Shown here piece after piece: positions 39,261 through 49,536 of a stretch of DNA of 64,000 nucleotides. The stretch covers positions 1 through 64,000 of IMG/VR virus record IMGVR_UViG_3300010883_000013, one strand, 5' to 3'. Made by a program: the position numbers and the translations under genes. Under the pieces are notes generated by a model. That model saw nothing but the letters and a program-made list of their open reading frames with translations, was not told the origin of the DNA and searched no databases. Each line of letters begins with the position of its first letter. The first letter of the stretch is position 1. This DNA is from a virus.

Positions 39261-39271
39261 GGACATAGAAA

Positions 39272-40639
39272 ATGACAGCGATTATTACAGACACACTCAA
39301 AAAGCAACTATTAACTAATATCATTACTGATATTGATAGTGCGGCAAATGACTATTACATTGGCTTAGGTCGTTCGGAGACATGGGACGGTACAGATACC
39401 GCACCCACACCTAAGAACGCACAACGAGATACTCGTAACTTGGGACTTTCATTGCAGTCTGTCAAAGCAGTTGCCGATAAGTCTTTGGTTGTTCCACGCA
39501 CAGATTGGTCATCGGGTGCAACGTACTCAAGTTTTAATGACAATGTCGAAGGACATCCTGTCTCTGCATATTATGTCTTTACTGACGAGAACCACGTATA
39601 CATTTGTTTACAAGCTGGTCGTAATGCCGCTGGCAATGTGGTTAACTCTACGGTTAAACCTACAGGCACATCCACAAACGCATTTAAAACGGCAGATGGT
39701 TATGTCTGGAAATTCTTATTCTCTATCGGTGCTTTAACAGCATCTAAATTCCTCTCTGCTAACTTCCTTCCTGTTACCTTCATTGTTTCAACAGACAGTG
39801 ATAGCCCAGCATCTATTGTTGAGCAAAAGGGTATTCAAGATGCGGCAGTAGCAGGAGAAATCGTTGGTTATACAGTAACTGCTGGTGGGACAGGTTACAC
39901 ATCAACGCCGACTGCAACAATCGTAGGTAACGGTGGCACATTGGCTAAAGCTGATGTCACGGTATCTGGTGGTGCAGTATCTAAATTGGACGCACGTGAC
40001 TCATCTGGAACACTTGTGTTTGGTGCGGGCTACACGTATGCAAGCATTACCTTATCGGGTGGTGGTGGCACAGGCGCATCTGTTAGGCCAATCTTTGGTC
40101 CTAAATTAGGTGTGGGTGCAGATCCAAGAGACGATCTAAGAACACGAGCAATCATGTTCAACACAAAACCAGAAGGTATTGAAGAGGGTGACTTCATTGT
40201 AGGAAACGATTTCCGTCAAGTTGCTCTAATCAAAAATCCTCTAACACATGCTGGTGCAAAGCTAACAGATAACACAGGCAATGCTCTTAATAGACTAAAC
40301 CTATCTACAATCTCATCGGCATTCAGTCCAGATAAAACTATCCTTGGTTCCACAAGTGGTGCTCAAGCATATATCGATAAGGTAGACTCAGATAACCTCT
40401 ACTATCATCAAAACGAGACAACAGGCTTCATTCAGTTTGAAGAAGCTGAATCTATCTCAGAGACAGATGGTTCTGGTTCTGGTGTTCTTGCATTAGCAAA
40501 CGCTGATGGTGATACAAATGCATTTATCAATGGGGATTTAAACCCATTAAGTGGTGATATTTTGTATATAGATAATAGAGCGGCTGTTACTAGATCGGCA
40601 GAACAAACTGAAGATATTAAAATCGTTATTCAACTTTAA
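39272..40639 (+). CDS. 8: Baseplate wedge protein gp8-like
   Basis: 455 residues (T4 gp8: 334). NDYYIGLGRSETWDGTDTAPTPKN near residue 25, NVEGHPVSAYYVFTDENHVYICLQ near 90 and TADGYVWKFLFSIG near 137 are the gp8 core in T4-like marine phages. A Gly-rich insert (about 195-270) is not in T4. It joins gp6 and gp7 in the wedge. Confidence 0.75.
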   Translation: MTAIITDTLKKQLLTNIITDIDSAANDYYIGLGRSETWDGTDTAPTPKNAQRDTRNLGLSLQSVKAVADKSLVVPRTDWSSGATYSSFNDNVEGHPVSAYYVFTDENHVYICLQAGRNAAGNVVNSTVKPTGTSTNAFKTADGYVWKFLFSIGALTASKFLSANFLPVTFIVSTDSDSPASIVEQKGIQDAAVAGEIVGYTVTAGGTGYTSTPTATIVGNGGTLAKADVTVSGGAVSKLDARDSSGTLVFGAGYTYASITLSGGGGTGASVRPIFGPKLGVGADPRDDLRTRAIMFNTKPEGIEEGDFIVGNDFRQVALIKNPLTHAGAKLTDNTGNALNRLNLSTISSAFSPDKTILGSTSGAQAYIDKVDSDNLYYHQNETTGFIQFEEAESISETDGSGSGVLALANADGDTNAFINGDLNPLSGDILYIDNRAAVTRSAEQTEDIKIVIQL

Positions 40640-40655
40640 ATTGGTGTAAAAAAAC

Positions 40656-43600
40656 ATGACTAGAGACTTTACAAAAGACCTTTTTGCGTCAACATACAAA
40701 GACGACTTTGCTGATAGTGACAATTATCACAGAATTCTCTTTAACAATGGTCGTGCTCTACAAGCTCGTGAGTTGACTCAAATGCAAACTATTACCCAAC
40801 GAGAGATTTCTCGAATGGGTAGAAACATCTTCAAAGAAGGTGCGGCAGTCAATCCGGGCGGAACAACTTGTAACAACGGATATGAGTTTATTAAACTTGA
40901 TGGAGAACTTCCAACCAATTCAATTGTTGGTGTGCAGTTTACTTCAACAGGTAACTCTATCATCGTACAGGTTCATGAGGCAGTTGCACGAGTATCAGAA
41001 TCTGAACCAGCTACAATCTACGTAAGATATGTAAGCACGTCAGGTGGAACTAGTGGATCTTCACCAGTACGTGTATCAGCAGGTGATACTCTATCGGGTG
41101 GTGGTGAAACACTTACTGTTCAAGCAACAAACACTGTTGCTAACCCATGTGTTGGTCAAGGTACTAGAGTTTCTATCCACGCAGGTGACTTCTTTGCTAA
41201 CGATAGATTTGTATTTGCGGCAGAACAGTCACTAATCGTCTCTAAGTATACACCGACAGCAAATGCTATTATTGGTTTTAAAGTTACTCAAGATATTGTT
41301 ACAGTATCAGACACTACAGCATTATATGATAACTCAGGTGCTACACCTAACGTGTCTGCCCCAGGTGCTGACAGATACCGTATTAGATTAACTATTACTG
41401 ATCAGGCTAATGTTGCATCAGATGAGAACTTTATCTATATCTGTAAGATTACTGATGGTATAATTGTGGCGCAAGTCGAACCAACAGACAACTATAATAC
41501 AATCGAAGATAGGATGGCTCTTCGTACTAAAGAAGAATCAGGCAACTACATTGCCAAGAGATTTACAGTAAGTTTTGACACCAATGAAACTGATGATACT
41601 AAGCTAGACTTCGACATTACTCCGGGTGTTGCATATGTAGATGGTTATAGGGCAGTTATTAACTCTCCTCTATCAATTCCAGTTTCAAAACCTAGAACAA
41701 CGATCACAGAAAACAATAACGTTGTTGCGGCGGCATACGGTCAGTATGTTATTTGTTCTGGAAACAAAGGTCTGCCAAACATTGACACATTTGCACTGGT
41801 AAACCTATACCCTAACACAGCAGGTACAGGAACTCTTATCGGTACAGCACGTGTAAGATCTGTTGAAGAAGATGGCGCAAACTTTAGAGTTTACCTGTTT
41901 GACATTAAGATCAATGCTAACAAGAACAAAAACAACATTAAGTCGCTTGGTACTGGTTCTACAGACTACATGACACTAGTGCTTGAAAACTCCCTAGCGG
42001 CGTTTAAAGACGAAGCGGCTACAAGTCTATTATTCCCATTACCAGAAGATCGTCCAAAGGTTATTACAGACATCACACTAACTACACAGCGTAAACGTAG
42101 TGCGGTTGTTTCTGGTCAGTCTGGTACACTTACACTAACTGCAACAGGAGAAACCTTTGCGGATACTAGTGCTTGGATTGCGGCACATGCAGACTCAGAT
42201 GTCAACACAAACATTACATTCAGTGGTGCTGGTGGTACAGCTAGTACAATTGGTGGTAACATTCCAGATGGTACTTATGAGGTCTTAACATATGTTAATA
42301 AATCTGCTGGTACTGTTAGAACCAAGAGCATAACAGAAGTTACAGAGACTATTACTCCAGATGCATCTGGAAATCTAAACTTCACAAAAGCTGATATTAG
42401 TAGCATTGAGAGAATTACTCTTGCAGATTCAGATGGTGCGGATTTAACAACATCTTATGACTTGGATAATGGTCAACGTGACTTTGCTTATCTAAATGGT
42501 AGGATGGTTAAGAAAGCTGGAGTTACTCAATCGGCTGATGTGTTTGTGAGATATAAGCACTTCACACACGGCGCATCTGGCGATTTCTTTGCTGTTAACT
42601 CTTACACTGGACAGATTGATTATGGTGATATTCCATCATACACTCAATCAAACGGTGCAGAAGTTAATTTAAGAAATGTTCTAGATTTCCGTTCAACAGT
42701 TAACTCATCTGGCAACTTTGGTTCTGGTGCTCGTATTAACGAGATGCCTAAGAACACAAGCTTGATCTCATGTGATGCAGAATACTACTTGGGTAAAAAA
42801 GTACGTGTTGTTATTGATAGGGAAAGTAATGTTACTGCAATTGAAGGTGAACCTAGTGTAAACCCAATGTTGCCACCAATTCCTACAAATGCTTTGGATA
42901 TGTTCCACGTGAACATGAACCCATTCACAATCAATGACGCAGATGTAACATCCACTACTATTAGAGCCAAACGTTTTACTATGCGTGACATCGGTAAGAT
43001 CGAAGAACGTATCGATAGACTAGAAGAATCTACAGCATTGAGCCTTCTTGAATTGGAAACCAATTCGTTTAATGTTCTAGACGCAACTGGAAACAACAGA
43101 ACTAAATCAGGTTTCTTTGTAGATAACTTTGCTGATCAAGCAAGATCCTTCCAATCGGCAGACTATAGAGCATCTATTGATCCAGAAGCTAAACTAATGC
43201 GCCCTTGGTTCTCAGAAGCAAACGTAAGAATGCTTTACGATAGTGATCTATCTACAGGTGTAATTCTTAAAGGTGATAGCGTTTACCTTAATCACACAAA
43301 CCAAAACTATATTGATCAACCACAAGCTACCGAATTCATGAACATTAACCCATTTGCGGTTATTATTGGTCAAGGGTTTATTGAGCTATCTCCCGCTTCA
43401 GATGAGTGGGTTGACGTTGACCGTAAACCAGATCGTGTTGAAGACGGTGGTACAAGACTACGTAACAACGGCACTGCAACACTGTGGAACAATTGGAGAT
43501 GGAATTGGGTTGGTCGTGAGGATCAGCTAAACGTTGGAACACAACTTGCATCATCGACAGTGGGAAGAACTACATCAGTCGATAGAGTTGTTGCTTCAGA

Positions 43601-45695
43601 GACAGTTCGTGAGTTTGTTGAAGATCGTGTACTAGACGTTGCTTTCATCCCATTCATGAGATCTAAGAAAGTAAGCTTCCGTGGATTTGGTTTAAGACCA
43701 AATACTCAAGTGTATGCATTCTTTAATAACAAGCCAATTGCAGATTGGGTAAAAGCAGAATCGTTTACAAGATTTGCTAATACTGTTGAAGATTATGGTA
43801 ACCAGTATATTAATGCTGTTGAGCATCCAAATGGAAAGTCAACACTTACCACAGATGCAGAAGGTAGTATTGAAGGTTCGTTCTTCATTCCAAACGGTGC
43901 AACTAAATTTAGAACAGGTACTCGTGAATTCAAAATTCTAGACATTAGTGTTCCAGAAGAAGAGTTTGCAACATCTGTTGCGATGTCTCCATTCACATCG
44001 GCTGGTGTGTTGGAAACAAGACAAGCGACATTCACATCTACTCGTGTACTTACTATCGGTGGTTCAACGACTACTGTTCCAAGACCGAGACCAAATCGCC
44101 CTGTTACTCAACCACAACAAACTACTAACCGTAATAATAACAGAAGATCGGATCCATTAGCTCAGACATTTATGGTCAATGAGACTGAAGGTCTGTTCGT
44201 AACTCGTATCGGTGTTAGGTTTCAATCAAAGGATACTACTGTTCCTGTTATTTGTCAAATTAGACCAACAGTTAATGGTGTACCATCGGCAGATGAAATT
44301 GTTCCTAACGGCGTAAAATCATTATCACCAAGTGCTATTAGTACAAGTGAAGATGGTACTGTGGTAACATACTTTGAGTTTGAAGAGCCTGTATACTTAA
44401 ACGGTAATACAGAATACTCTATGGTATTACTAGCAGACACAACTGGATATCACGTATTCGTTGCGAAGGCAGGGGATCTTATCGTGGGATCTACAGAGAA
44501 ACGTGTTACTAAACAACCTACATTGGGTTCATTGTTTAAGTCTCAAAACGCAAGAACTTGGACAGCAGATCAAGAGAGAGACTTGACATTTACACTTGAT
44601 CGTGCTAAGTTTGATACGACAGGTGATGTGGTTCTAGAGAATGCCAATGTACCAGTAGTTGCTTTAGGAGCAAATCCATTGGGAGTTACAAACTCATCAG
44701 GAACTGTTCAAGTATTGTCAATTGGTCATGGTCTATTAGTTAATGACAAGACAACAATTGCAGGCGCAGTAACATTCGGTGGTATTGCGGCGGCTAACAT
44801 CAATGGTCAAAGAACAGTGACTAAGGTAGATGGCTATGGATTTGAATTTACGGCAGGTGCATCAGATGTAGCGTCTTCTACTGTAGCAGGCGGTGGTTCT
44901 GCCGTGACTATGACGAGAAACGTTGAAATCGACACACTAATTCCTTACTTCGAAACGTTATCACCACCATCAACCTTGATATCACACTCAGCTAAGTTTA
45001 CATCAGGTAAGTCTTGGGCTGGAACTGAAACGGCGTACACTAAAGATACGGTTTATGCGCCCATCTCTAATAGAAACAACAATATCTTCTTAACAACTAG
45101 AACGATTGCTTCTTCAGAGAACTCGACGCTAAACATGAGTGGTGCTAAGTCTATTACACACAAGATCAATCTAAAGACTAACACTGATCTTGTATGTCCT
45201 GTGGTGGATCTACAACGCTCGTCTGTAACTGGTATCAAGAACTTAGTGGATAGACAGGTTGCCAGTAGTGCGGCAAGTAATGAAAACGTTCCACTCGTAT
45301 ACATTGCAGAAACCAACTCAACAGGTGGCTCAAGTCTATCTAAGCACATCACACAACCAGTTGCTTTAGAAGAAAGTGCAGTAGGAATTAAGATCCTAAT
45401 TGGCGCAAACAGACCTTCTGCGGCAGACTTTGATGTTTACTATAGAACAAATGCCTCAGATACGGATGCGGTTGGTAACCTATTAGACTCGACTTGGGTG
45501 TTAGCCACTAAAGAAACTGAAATACCTTCAGATGAAAACCCTAACGTGTTTAGAGAATATAGATACCTTGTAGGTGGAGATGGTGGCACTATGGAAGCAT
45601 TCTCACAATTCCAACTTAAGATTGTGCTGAAATCTAGTAACACATCAACACCACCAGTCATCAAAGACCTAAGAATCATAGCGTTGAGTGTATAA
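40656..45695 (+). CDS. Large virion structural protein (DUF4815-like)
   Basis: 1679 residues, the largest gene of the window. The N-terminus TRDFTKDLFASTYKDDF, then DNYHRILFNNGRALQARELTQMQTI near residue 23, is the DUF4815 signature of large tail/baseplate proteins. A coiled coil (EERIDRLEESTALSLLELE) lies near 780 and a Pro/Arg/Asn/Gln-rich hinge (about 1135-1160) separates two halves; the second half begins DPLAQTFMVNETEGLFVTRIG. It is probably a long wedge-linked or fibre-like component. Confidence 0.7.
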   Translation: MTRDFTKDLFASTYKDDFADSDNYHRILFNNGRALQARELTQMQTITQREISRMGRNIFKEGAAVNPGGTTCNNGYEFIKLDGELPTNSIVGVQFTSTGNSIIVQVHEAVARVSESEPATIYVRYVSTSGGTSGSSPVRVSAGDTLSGGGETLTVQATNTVANPCVGQGTRVSIHAGDFFANDRFVFAAEQSLIVSKYTPTANAIIGFKVTQDIVTVSDTTALYDNSGATPNVSAPGADRYRIRLTITDQANVASDENFIYICKITDGIIVAQVEPTDNYNTIEDRMALRTKEESGNYIAKRFTVSFDTNETDDTKLDFDITPGVAYVDGYRAVINSPLSIPVSKPRTTITENNNVVAAAYGQYVICSGNKGLPNIDTFALVNLYPNTAGTGTLIGTARVRSVEEDGANFRVYLFDIKINANKNKNNIKSLGTGSTDYMTLVLENSLAAFKDEAATSLLFPLPEDRPKVITDITLTTQRKRSAVVSGQSGTLTLTATGETFADTSAWIAAHADSDVNTNITFSGAGGTASTIGGNIPDGTYEVLTYVNKSAGTVRTKSITEVTETITPDASGNLNFTKADISSIERITLADSDGADLTTSYDLDNGQRDFAYLNGRMVKKAGVTQSADVFVRYKHFTHGASGDFFAVNSYTGQIDYGDIPSYTQSNGAEVNLRNVLDFRSTVNSSGNFGSGARINEMPKNTSLISCDAEYYLGKKVRVVIDRESNVTAIEGEPSVNPMLPPIPTNALDMFHVNMNPFTINDADVTSTTIRAKRFTMRDIGKIEERIDRLEESTALSLLELETNSFNVLDATGNNRTKSGFFVDNFADQARSFQSADYRASIDPEAKLMRPWFSEANVRMLYDSDLSTGVILKGDSVYLNHTNQNYIDQPQATEFMNINPFAVIIGQGFIELSPASDEWVDVDRKPDRVEDGGTRLRNNGTATLWNNWRWNWVGREDQLNVGTQLASSTVGRTTSVDRVVASETVREFVEDRVLDVAFIPFMRSKKVSFRGFGLRPNTQVYAFFNNKPIADWVKAESFTRFANTVEDYGNQYINAVEHPNGKSTLTTDAEGSIEGSFFIPNGATKFRTGTREFKILDISVPEEEFATSVAMSPFTSAGVLETRQATFTSTRVLTIGGSTTTVPRPRPNRPVTQPQQTTNRNNNRRSDPLAQTFMVNETEGLFVTRIGVRFQSKDTTVPVICQIRPTVNGVPSADEIVPNGVKSLSPSAISTSEDGTVVTYFEFEEPVYLNGNTEYSMVLLADTTGYHVFVAKAGDLIVGSTEKRVTKQPTLGSLFKSQNARTWTADQERDLTFTLDRAKFDTTGDVVLENANVPVVALGANPLGVTNSSGTVQVLSIGHGLLVNDKTTIAGAVTFGGIAAANINGQRTVTKVDGYGFEFTAGASDVASSTVAGGGSAVTMTRNVEIDTLIPYFETLSPPSTLISHSAKFTSGKSWAGTETAYTKDTVYAPISNRNNNIFLTTRTIASSENSTLNMSGAKSITHKINLKTNTDLVCPVVDLQRSSVTGIKNLVDRQVASSAASNENVPLVYIAETNSTGGSSLSKHITQPVALEESAVGIKILIGANRPSAADFDVYYRTNASDTDAVGNLLDSTWVLATKETEIPSDENPNVFREYRYLVGGDGGTMEAFSQFQLKIVLKSSNTSTPPVIKDLRIIALSV

Positions 45696-45913
45696 TGATT
45701 AAAGTAAGTGGGCATTCGGATTTGGTAAGAGACCCAAATTCGGGTGCTATAATCAATATAAATAGAGATGAGATCACAACAGCACGTGAACGTAAAAAGA
45801 CACGAGCTACAAAAGACCGAGAAGATAAACAACTGAAAGCAGATGTACGAAACCTACAGAATGAATTAGGCGATATCAAACAACTGTTGGCTCAAATTGT
45901 AGAGAAAATTTAA
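45695..45913 (+). CDS. Small coiled-coil virion-associated protein, 72 aa
   Basis: ATG overlaps the upstream stop by one base. N-terminal KVSGHSDLVRDPNSGAIININ is followed by a highly charged coiled coil (RERKKTRATKDREDKQLKADVRNLQNEL) to the end, a shape seen in small T4-like structural adaptors. It abuts the fibre gene. Confidence 0.6.
   Translation: MIKVSGHSDLVRDPNSGAIININRDEITTARERKKTRATKDREDKQLKADVRNLQNELGDIKQLLAQIVEKI
45757..45764 (+). promoter_or_regulatory. Possible internal late promoter box
   Basis: TATAAATA at 45757-45764 within the coiled-coil gene; start near 45770, about 144 bases before the fibre gene. It also encodes ordinary codons, so chance is possible. Confidence 0.35.
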
Positions 45914-47335
45914 ATGGCTAGAACGCACGTAACACTCACGGATACTGTATCCGCTTTCAAAACAAAAGTCAACGATATCTCTTATGATGTCGGTGATATC
46001 ACACTGATGTCCACTTCGGGGGCAGACAGTGACGTTGTACAAGCCATTAACAGTTTGGATAGTGACATTGGAGGAATTGCCAATCTCACAACAATAGACA
46101 AGTCTAGCATCAAATCGGCTATTAACGAGCTAGATGCAGAGATTGGTTCAGCTTCCCTAACAACTAGTGCGTCCACTATTAAGGGCGCAATCAACGAACA
46201 CGAAGTCCAAATCAATAACCTTGACAGTGACGTAGGTACAAGAACTTCCTTGACTACAGATGCTGATCAGAACATTGTTGTTGCTATTAACGAAGTAGAT
46301 GCTAATGCTTCAACTGCACTAACAAAAGCGAATGCGGCAGAAACATCTCTAGGTACGATTTCAGTTGGTGTTATGGGTACGACAGCAAGCACAGTTGGTG
46401 CGGCTATTGGCGAAATCCATGCACAAGTGGATAGTGCGGCGACAGTTGTGGGTCCTCTTGGGGATCTACTGACAGTAGCAAAAAATAGTATTGTTGGAGC
46501 TATTAACGAAGTTAAGATCGCTGGTGTTGACTCAGACGTTGTTATTGAAATATTCGGTGCGGCAAATAGTGGTACAGGATATGGTTCTCTTGCATATGGT
46601 AACAATGGTGTCTACACATATAATAAAGTAACGAATACTAATATTAGAAGTGCTATTTCAGCAGGCGAAGGTATAGACATTTCATCTGGTGTGATATCAG
46701 GTGAGGATGCTTCATTAACTAACAAAGGCATTGCATCATTCGACTCAGCATCATTTGATGCAACTAGTGGTCACATTGCTATCAAGTCAGGCTCATTAGA
46801 TGCTTCTTTGATTGAAGACGGATCTATCACTGCGGTTAAATTAGCAACAAACTCAGTCATTACCAATAAACTCAATACTTCGGCGGTGACAACAACAAAG
46901 ATTAATGCTTTAGCGGTGACAACTGCAAAGATCGCAGATTTAAATGTGACCACAGGTAAGGTGGCAGATGATGCAATCACTTATGCCAAGATGCAGAATG
47001 TCGTTACGGCTAATAGAGTATTAGGATCCACATCAGCAGGCGGTGTTGTTTCTGAGCTATTAATCACTTCAGACTTACTTGGTGCTGATGCTGTTAACGG
47101 AACTAAGATTTCAGACGATGCTATCGCTTCAGAACACATTTCTGACGATGCGGTAACTGCGGATCACATTGCGACAAATGCCGTAACTGCGGATGGTATA
47201 TCAGCAGGTGCAGTGGGCGAAAGTGAAATTGGAGATGATGCCGTTTCTCAAGCAGAACTAAAAGACGTTGTTACATTCGTGATATATAGTTCTGATGGCA
47301 CGGCAGTCAAGACACTATATGGTGCAGGAAGTTAA
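45914..47335 (+). CDS. Tail fibre protein
   Basis: 473 residues. The first half repeats a motif of about 28 residues ending in a variant of AINELDAEIG (SAINELDAEIG, GAINEHEVQINN, VAINEVDANAS, GAINEVKIAG). The second half repeats triple-strand units such as VTTAKIADLNVTTGKVAD and HISDDAVTADHIATNAVTADGI. Both are typical of trimeric fibre shafts. The C-terminus ends IYSSDGTAVKTLYGAGS, a small tip. Confidence 0.75.
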   Translation: MARTHVTLTDTVSAFKTKVNDISYDVGDITLMSTSGADSDVVQAINSLDSDIGGIANLTTIDKSSIKSAINELDAEIGSASLTTSASTIKGAINEHEVQINNLDSDVGTRTSLTTDADQNIVVAINEVDANASTALTKANAAETSLGTISVGVMGTTASTVGAAIGEIHAQVDSAATVVGPLGDLLTVAKNSIVGAINEVKIAGVDSDVVIEIFGAANSGTGYGSLAYGNNGVYTYNKVTNTNIRSAISAGEGIDISSGVISGEDASLTNKGIASFDSASFDATSGHIAIKSGSLDASLIEDGSITAVKLATNSVITNKLNTSAVTTTKINALAVTTAKIADLNVTTGKVADDAITYAKMQNVVTANRVLGSTSAGGVVSELLITSDLLGADAVNGTKISDDAIASEHISDDAVTADHIATNAVTADGISAGAVGESEIGDDAVSQAELKDVVTFVIYSSDGTAVKTLYGAGS

Positions 47336-47339
47336 TTAG

Positions 47340-48266
47340 ATGACAGTTAGAACTCCTCTTATACTAGATGGGTCGAATAATCTCATAGAGATGACAACGG
47401 CTCAAATAGACGCAGTTAAAGATAGATGTAGATATTTGTATGGAGCCTCTCCATCTGTTACACTATCACGTGTTGCGTCTTCTGGTGGGTTGGGTAATCT
47501 TTCTGATACACGTAAACAAGCTGGTGCAGTGTCAACAAGCACAACAGCATTACCAGATGAAGCAACCACGGCGGAACCATCTACAGTTACAGTCCAACGT
47601 GCTCATATTACTGAAACTAGAACCGATACAACGGCTACGGCAGATACTAATAGTGTTGCATTTCCAGTCTATCAGACAAGTGGTGATATCCAAGCCATGA
47701 CTTTAACTGATGTTTATGATACATTTATCTACCCTTCTATTGATACGATCACAGGTGCCGCTGGACAACCAGGAACATATTACATTCATACAGCCACAAC
47801 ATTAAGTGGATATAGTGCAGTATCTACAGACATAGTATATGCCGATACAAGAGCAGATACCACTCTATATACTGCGGCTGAAATAGAAGAGACATTAGAC
47901 CAACCTACTACAGTTACTAACTACTATCTTCTGGCGGCTGATAACATTGCGGCTCCTTCTATGTCACAGATGTTGTTTATCAGAAACGCAGATAAGAATA
48001 TAGAACAATATACTCAGGCAGAGATGGATGCGTGGCTACAGAACTGTATGAAACATGCCGCATCAGAGATCGTTGGGAGTAAAATATCATACAATCTTAA
48101 TGGCACTGGAACTAATCTAGGATCTGGTATGGCAGATACTATCCTTAATGGCGATGGTGATCACCAAACACGTTACGTTGGTCTTGATGACTATCGTGCA
48201 CAGGAATTCCCTAACGGTTCTGCCGTTACTGCTTCAACCCACAGACTTAAAATGGAACAGGTGTAA
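47340..48266 (+). CDS. Fibre-associated structural protein
   Basis: 308 residues. DGSNNLIEMTTAQIDAVKDRCRYLYG at the start and DKNIEQYTQAEMDAWLQNCMKH near residue 222 are two copies of a pattern (x-N-x-IE-M/Y-T-x-x-QID/EMDA), suggesting an internal duplication. Thr-rich loops between. It follows the fibre gene by 4 bases and is likely a fibre or attachment component. No receptor domain recognised. Confidence 0.55.
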   Translation: MTVRTPLILDGSNNLIEMTTAQIDAVKDRCRYLYGASPSVTLSRVASSGGLGNLSDTRKQAGAVSTSTTALPDEATTAEPSTVTVQRAHITETRTDTTATADTNSVAFPVYQTSGDIQAMTLTDVYDTFIYPSIDTITGAAGQPGTYYIHTATTLSGYSAVSTDIVYADTRADTTLYTAAEIEETLDQPTTVTNYYLLAADNIAAPSMSQMLFIRNADKNIEQYTQAEMDAWLQNCMKHAASEIVGSKISYNLNGTGTNLGSGMADTILNGDGDHQTRYVGLDDYRAQEFPNGSAVTASTHRLKMEQV

Positions 48267-48267
48267 A

Positions 48268-48777
48268 ATGACAATACACAATTTAGAAATCAGCACAGCA
48301 CACTTCACTAACAATGAACGTACCGAGATTGAGGCAATGCTTTTTGCTGAAGAATCGACTGAAGATCATGTGGTTCTTATTCCCTTTCACATCGAAGCTA
48401 AGGCTGGAGATGCTGATTATGAGTGGTTGACAAGTAAGATCGACATCGACATCATTCACGAAAACACTTTCAACAAGTTCCGTAGAGAGAACGAAGCATT
48501 CAAAGAGATGATCATTGCCACTGGCAAAGAGATGGAACTTATTTATGAGGGCGAAGGTGTAGATAATAACCTACACGAAGCGTTGGTGGATACACTATTT
48601 GAACCATATGACGATGATGATATGAAAGAAAAGTTGTTTCTAACAAAGCTCAGAATATTTGAAATGGACATTATCAAAACGAGTAAAGACCGTGAGACTA
48701 AGGCGAAGCTTAGAAAGGCTAAAACCTTTATTGACGTTGTGAAGTATACAACAATGCTCCTCTCACCCGAAGTATAG
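48268..48777 (+). CDS. Conserved protein at the end of the tail operon
   Basis: 169 residues from ATG 48268; the frame opens earlier inside the previous gene. Acidic and helical, with a charged C-terminal half (DDDDMKEKLFLTKLRIFEMDIIKTSKDRETKAKLRKAKTF in part). No family recognised. Its end overlaps the convergent leftward gene by 15 bases. Confidence 0.55.
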   Translation: MTIHNLEISTAHFTNNERTEIEAMLFAEESTEDHVVLIPFHIEAKAGDADYEWLTSKIDIDIIHENTFNKFRRENEAFKEMIIATGKEMELIYEGEGVDNNLHEALVDTLFEPYDDDDMKEKLFLTKLRIFEMDIIKTSKDRETKAKLRKAKTFIDVVKYTTMLLSPEV

Positions 48778-49536
48778 ATCAAACTTCTTATGAACAAAGT
48801 GTAGAAAGTGTGCGGCAGATGTAATCTGTTGCTCATTATGATCTACTATGAAGTTCCAAGACATTCCAATATTAGTAAACGGTAGGTTATCTTTCTCTAT
48901 AATATATGATATTATGACTTCATTGTTTAATTCCCAACTCTTAGTCATTTCGGGCATATATAGGCTATCTTCTAATGACTCATCGAATGTGAGTACAGCC
49001 TCTACAGATCTCTCTGCAAAGTTTAGGTTAGCAATACAATCAGAGTTCATTAATAGAACACCTGTGTTGATGCAACTTTCACTTCCATATATGTCGTGTA
49101 AGAGAAGCATGGCCTTCTTGTTAAGGGCTTTGCTATACATGTCCATGGCATCCCAAGCAAAATTATCTCTAAATCTATGTTTGATAATTTCTGGATCCAT
49201 AGCAACATCTATGTTAAAAGCGCATATGGTGTTTAGATCAAACTTATCGAAGATGTTCACTGTAGTATTCGGTATGACATCAAAATCTAGGTACATTACT
49301 TGATCGTACTTATGTCTCAACTCCTCAAACATGTTAAGCTTTTCGAATTGTACGTCAATGTAGTCTGTTGAGTTTGGTTTGAATATCTTATAGTCTGCGC
49401 CACACAGATCTGCATATTCTCTCTGCTTATTTTCTAACTGATCCGCATACTTAGCGAACTGTTGTCGTTTGATATCGGGCACAGAAGCATGATCATCAAG
49501 ATCATTTCTATATAAACTGAATATTATTCTTTTCAC
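48763..49536 (-). CDS. GT-A type glycosyltransferase
   Basis: 257 residues. VMYLDFDVIPN near residue 83 is the DxD after a hydrophobic strand; CINTGVLLMNS near residue 152 matches the (F/I)N(S/T)G segment of GT8-like enzymes. Last gene of the leftward 18-gene operon. It overlaps its upstream neighbour by 29 bases. A paralogue is directly upstream. Confidence 0.68.
   Translation of the reverse strand: MKRIIFSLYRNDLDDHASVPDIKRQQFAKYADQLENKQREYADLCGADYKIFKPNSTDYIDVQFEKLNMFEELRHKYDQVMYLDFDVIPNTTVNIFDKFDLNTICAFNIDVAMDPEIIKHRFRDNFAWDAMDMYSKALNKKAMLLLHDIYGSESCINTGVLLMNSDCIANLNFAERSVEAVLTFDESLEDSLYMPEMTKSWELNNEVIISYIIEKDNLPFTNIGMSWNFIVDHNEQQITSAAHFLHFVHKKFDLYFG

Noticed and set aside
45757-45764. 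Confident late promoter within the coiled-coil gene
   Set aside because: The box also codes for ordinary residues and is far from the next gene; retained only at low confidence.
45914-47335. CRISPR-like direct repeats
   Set aside because: Repetition is at protein level, with diverged codons, not fixed DNA repeats and spacers; no array or cas gene found in the window.
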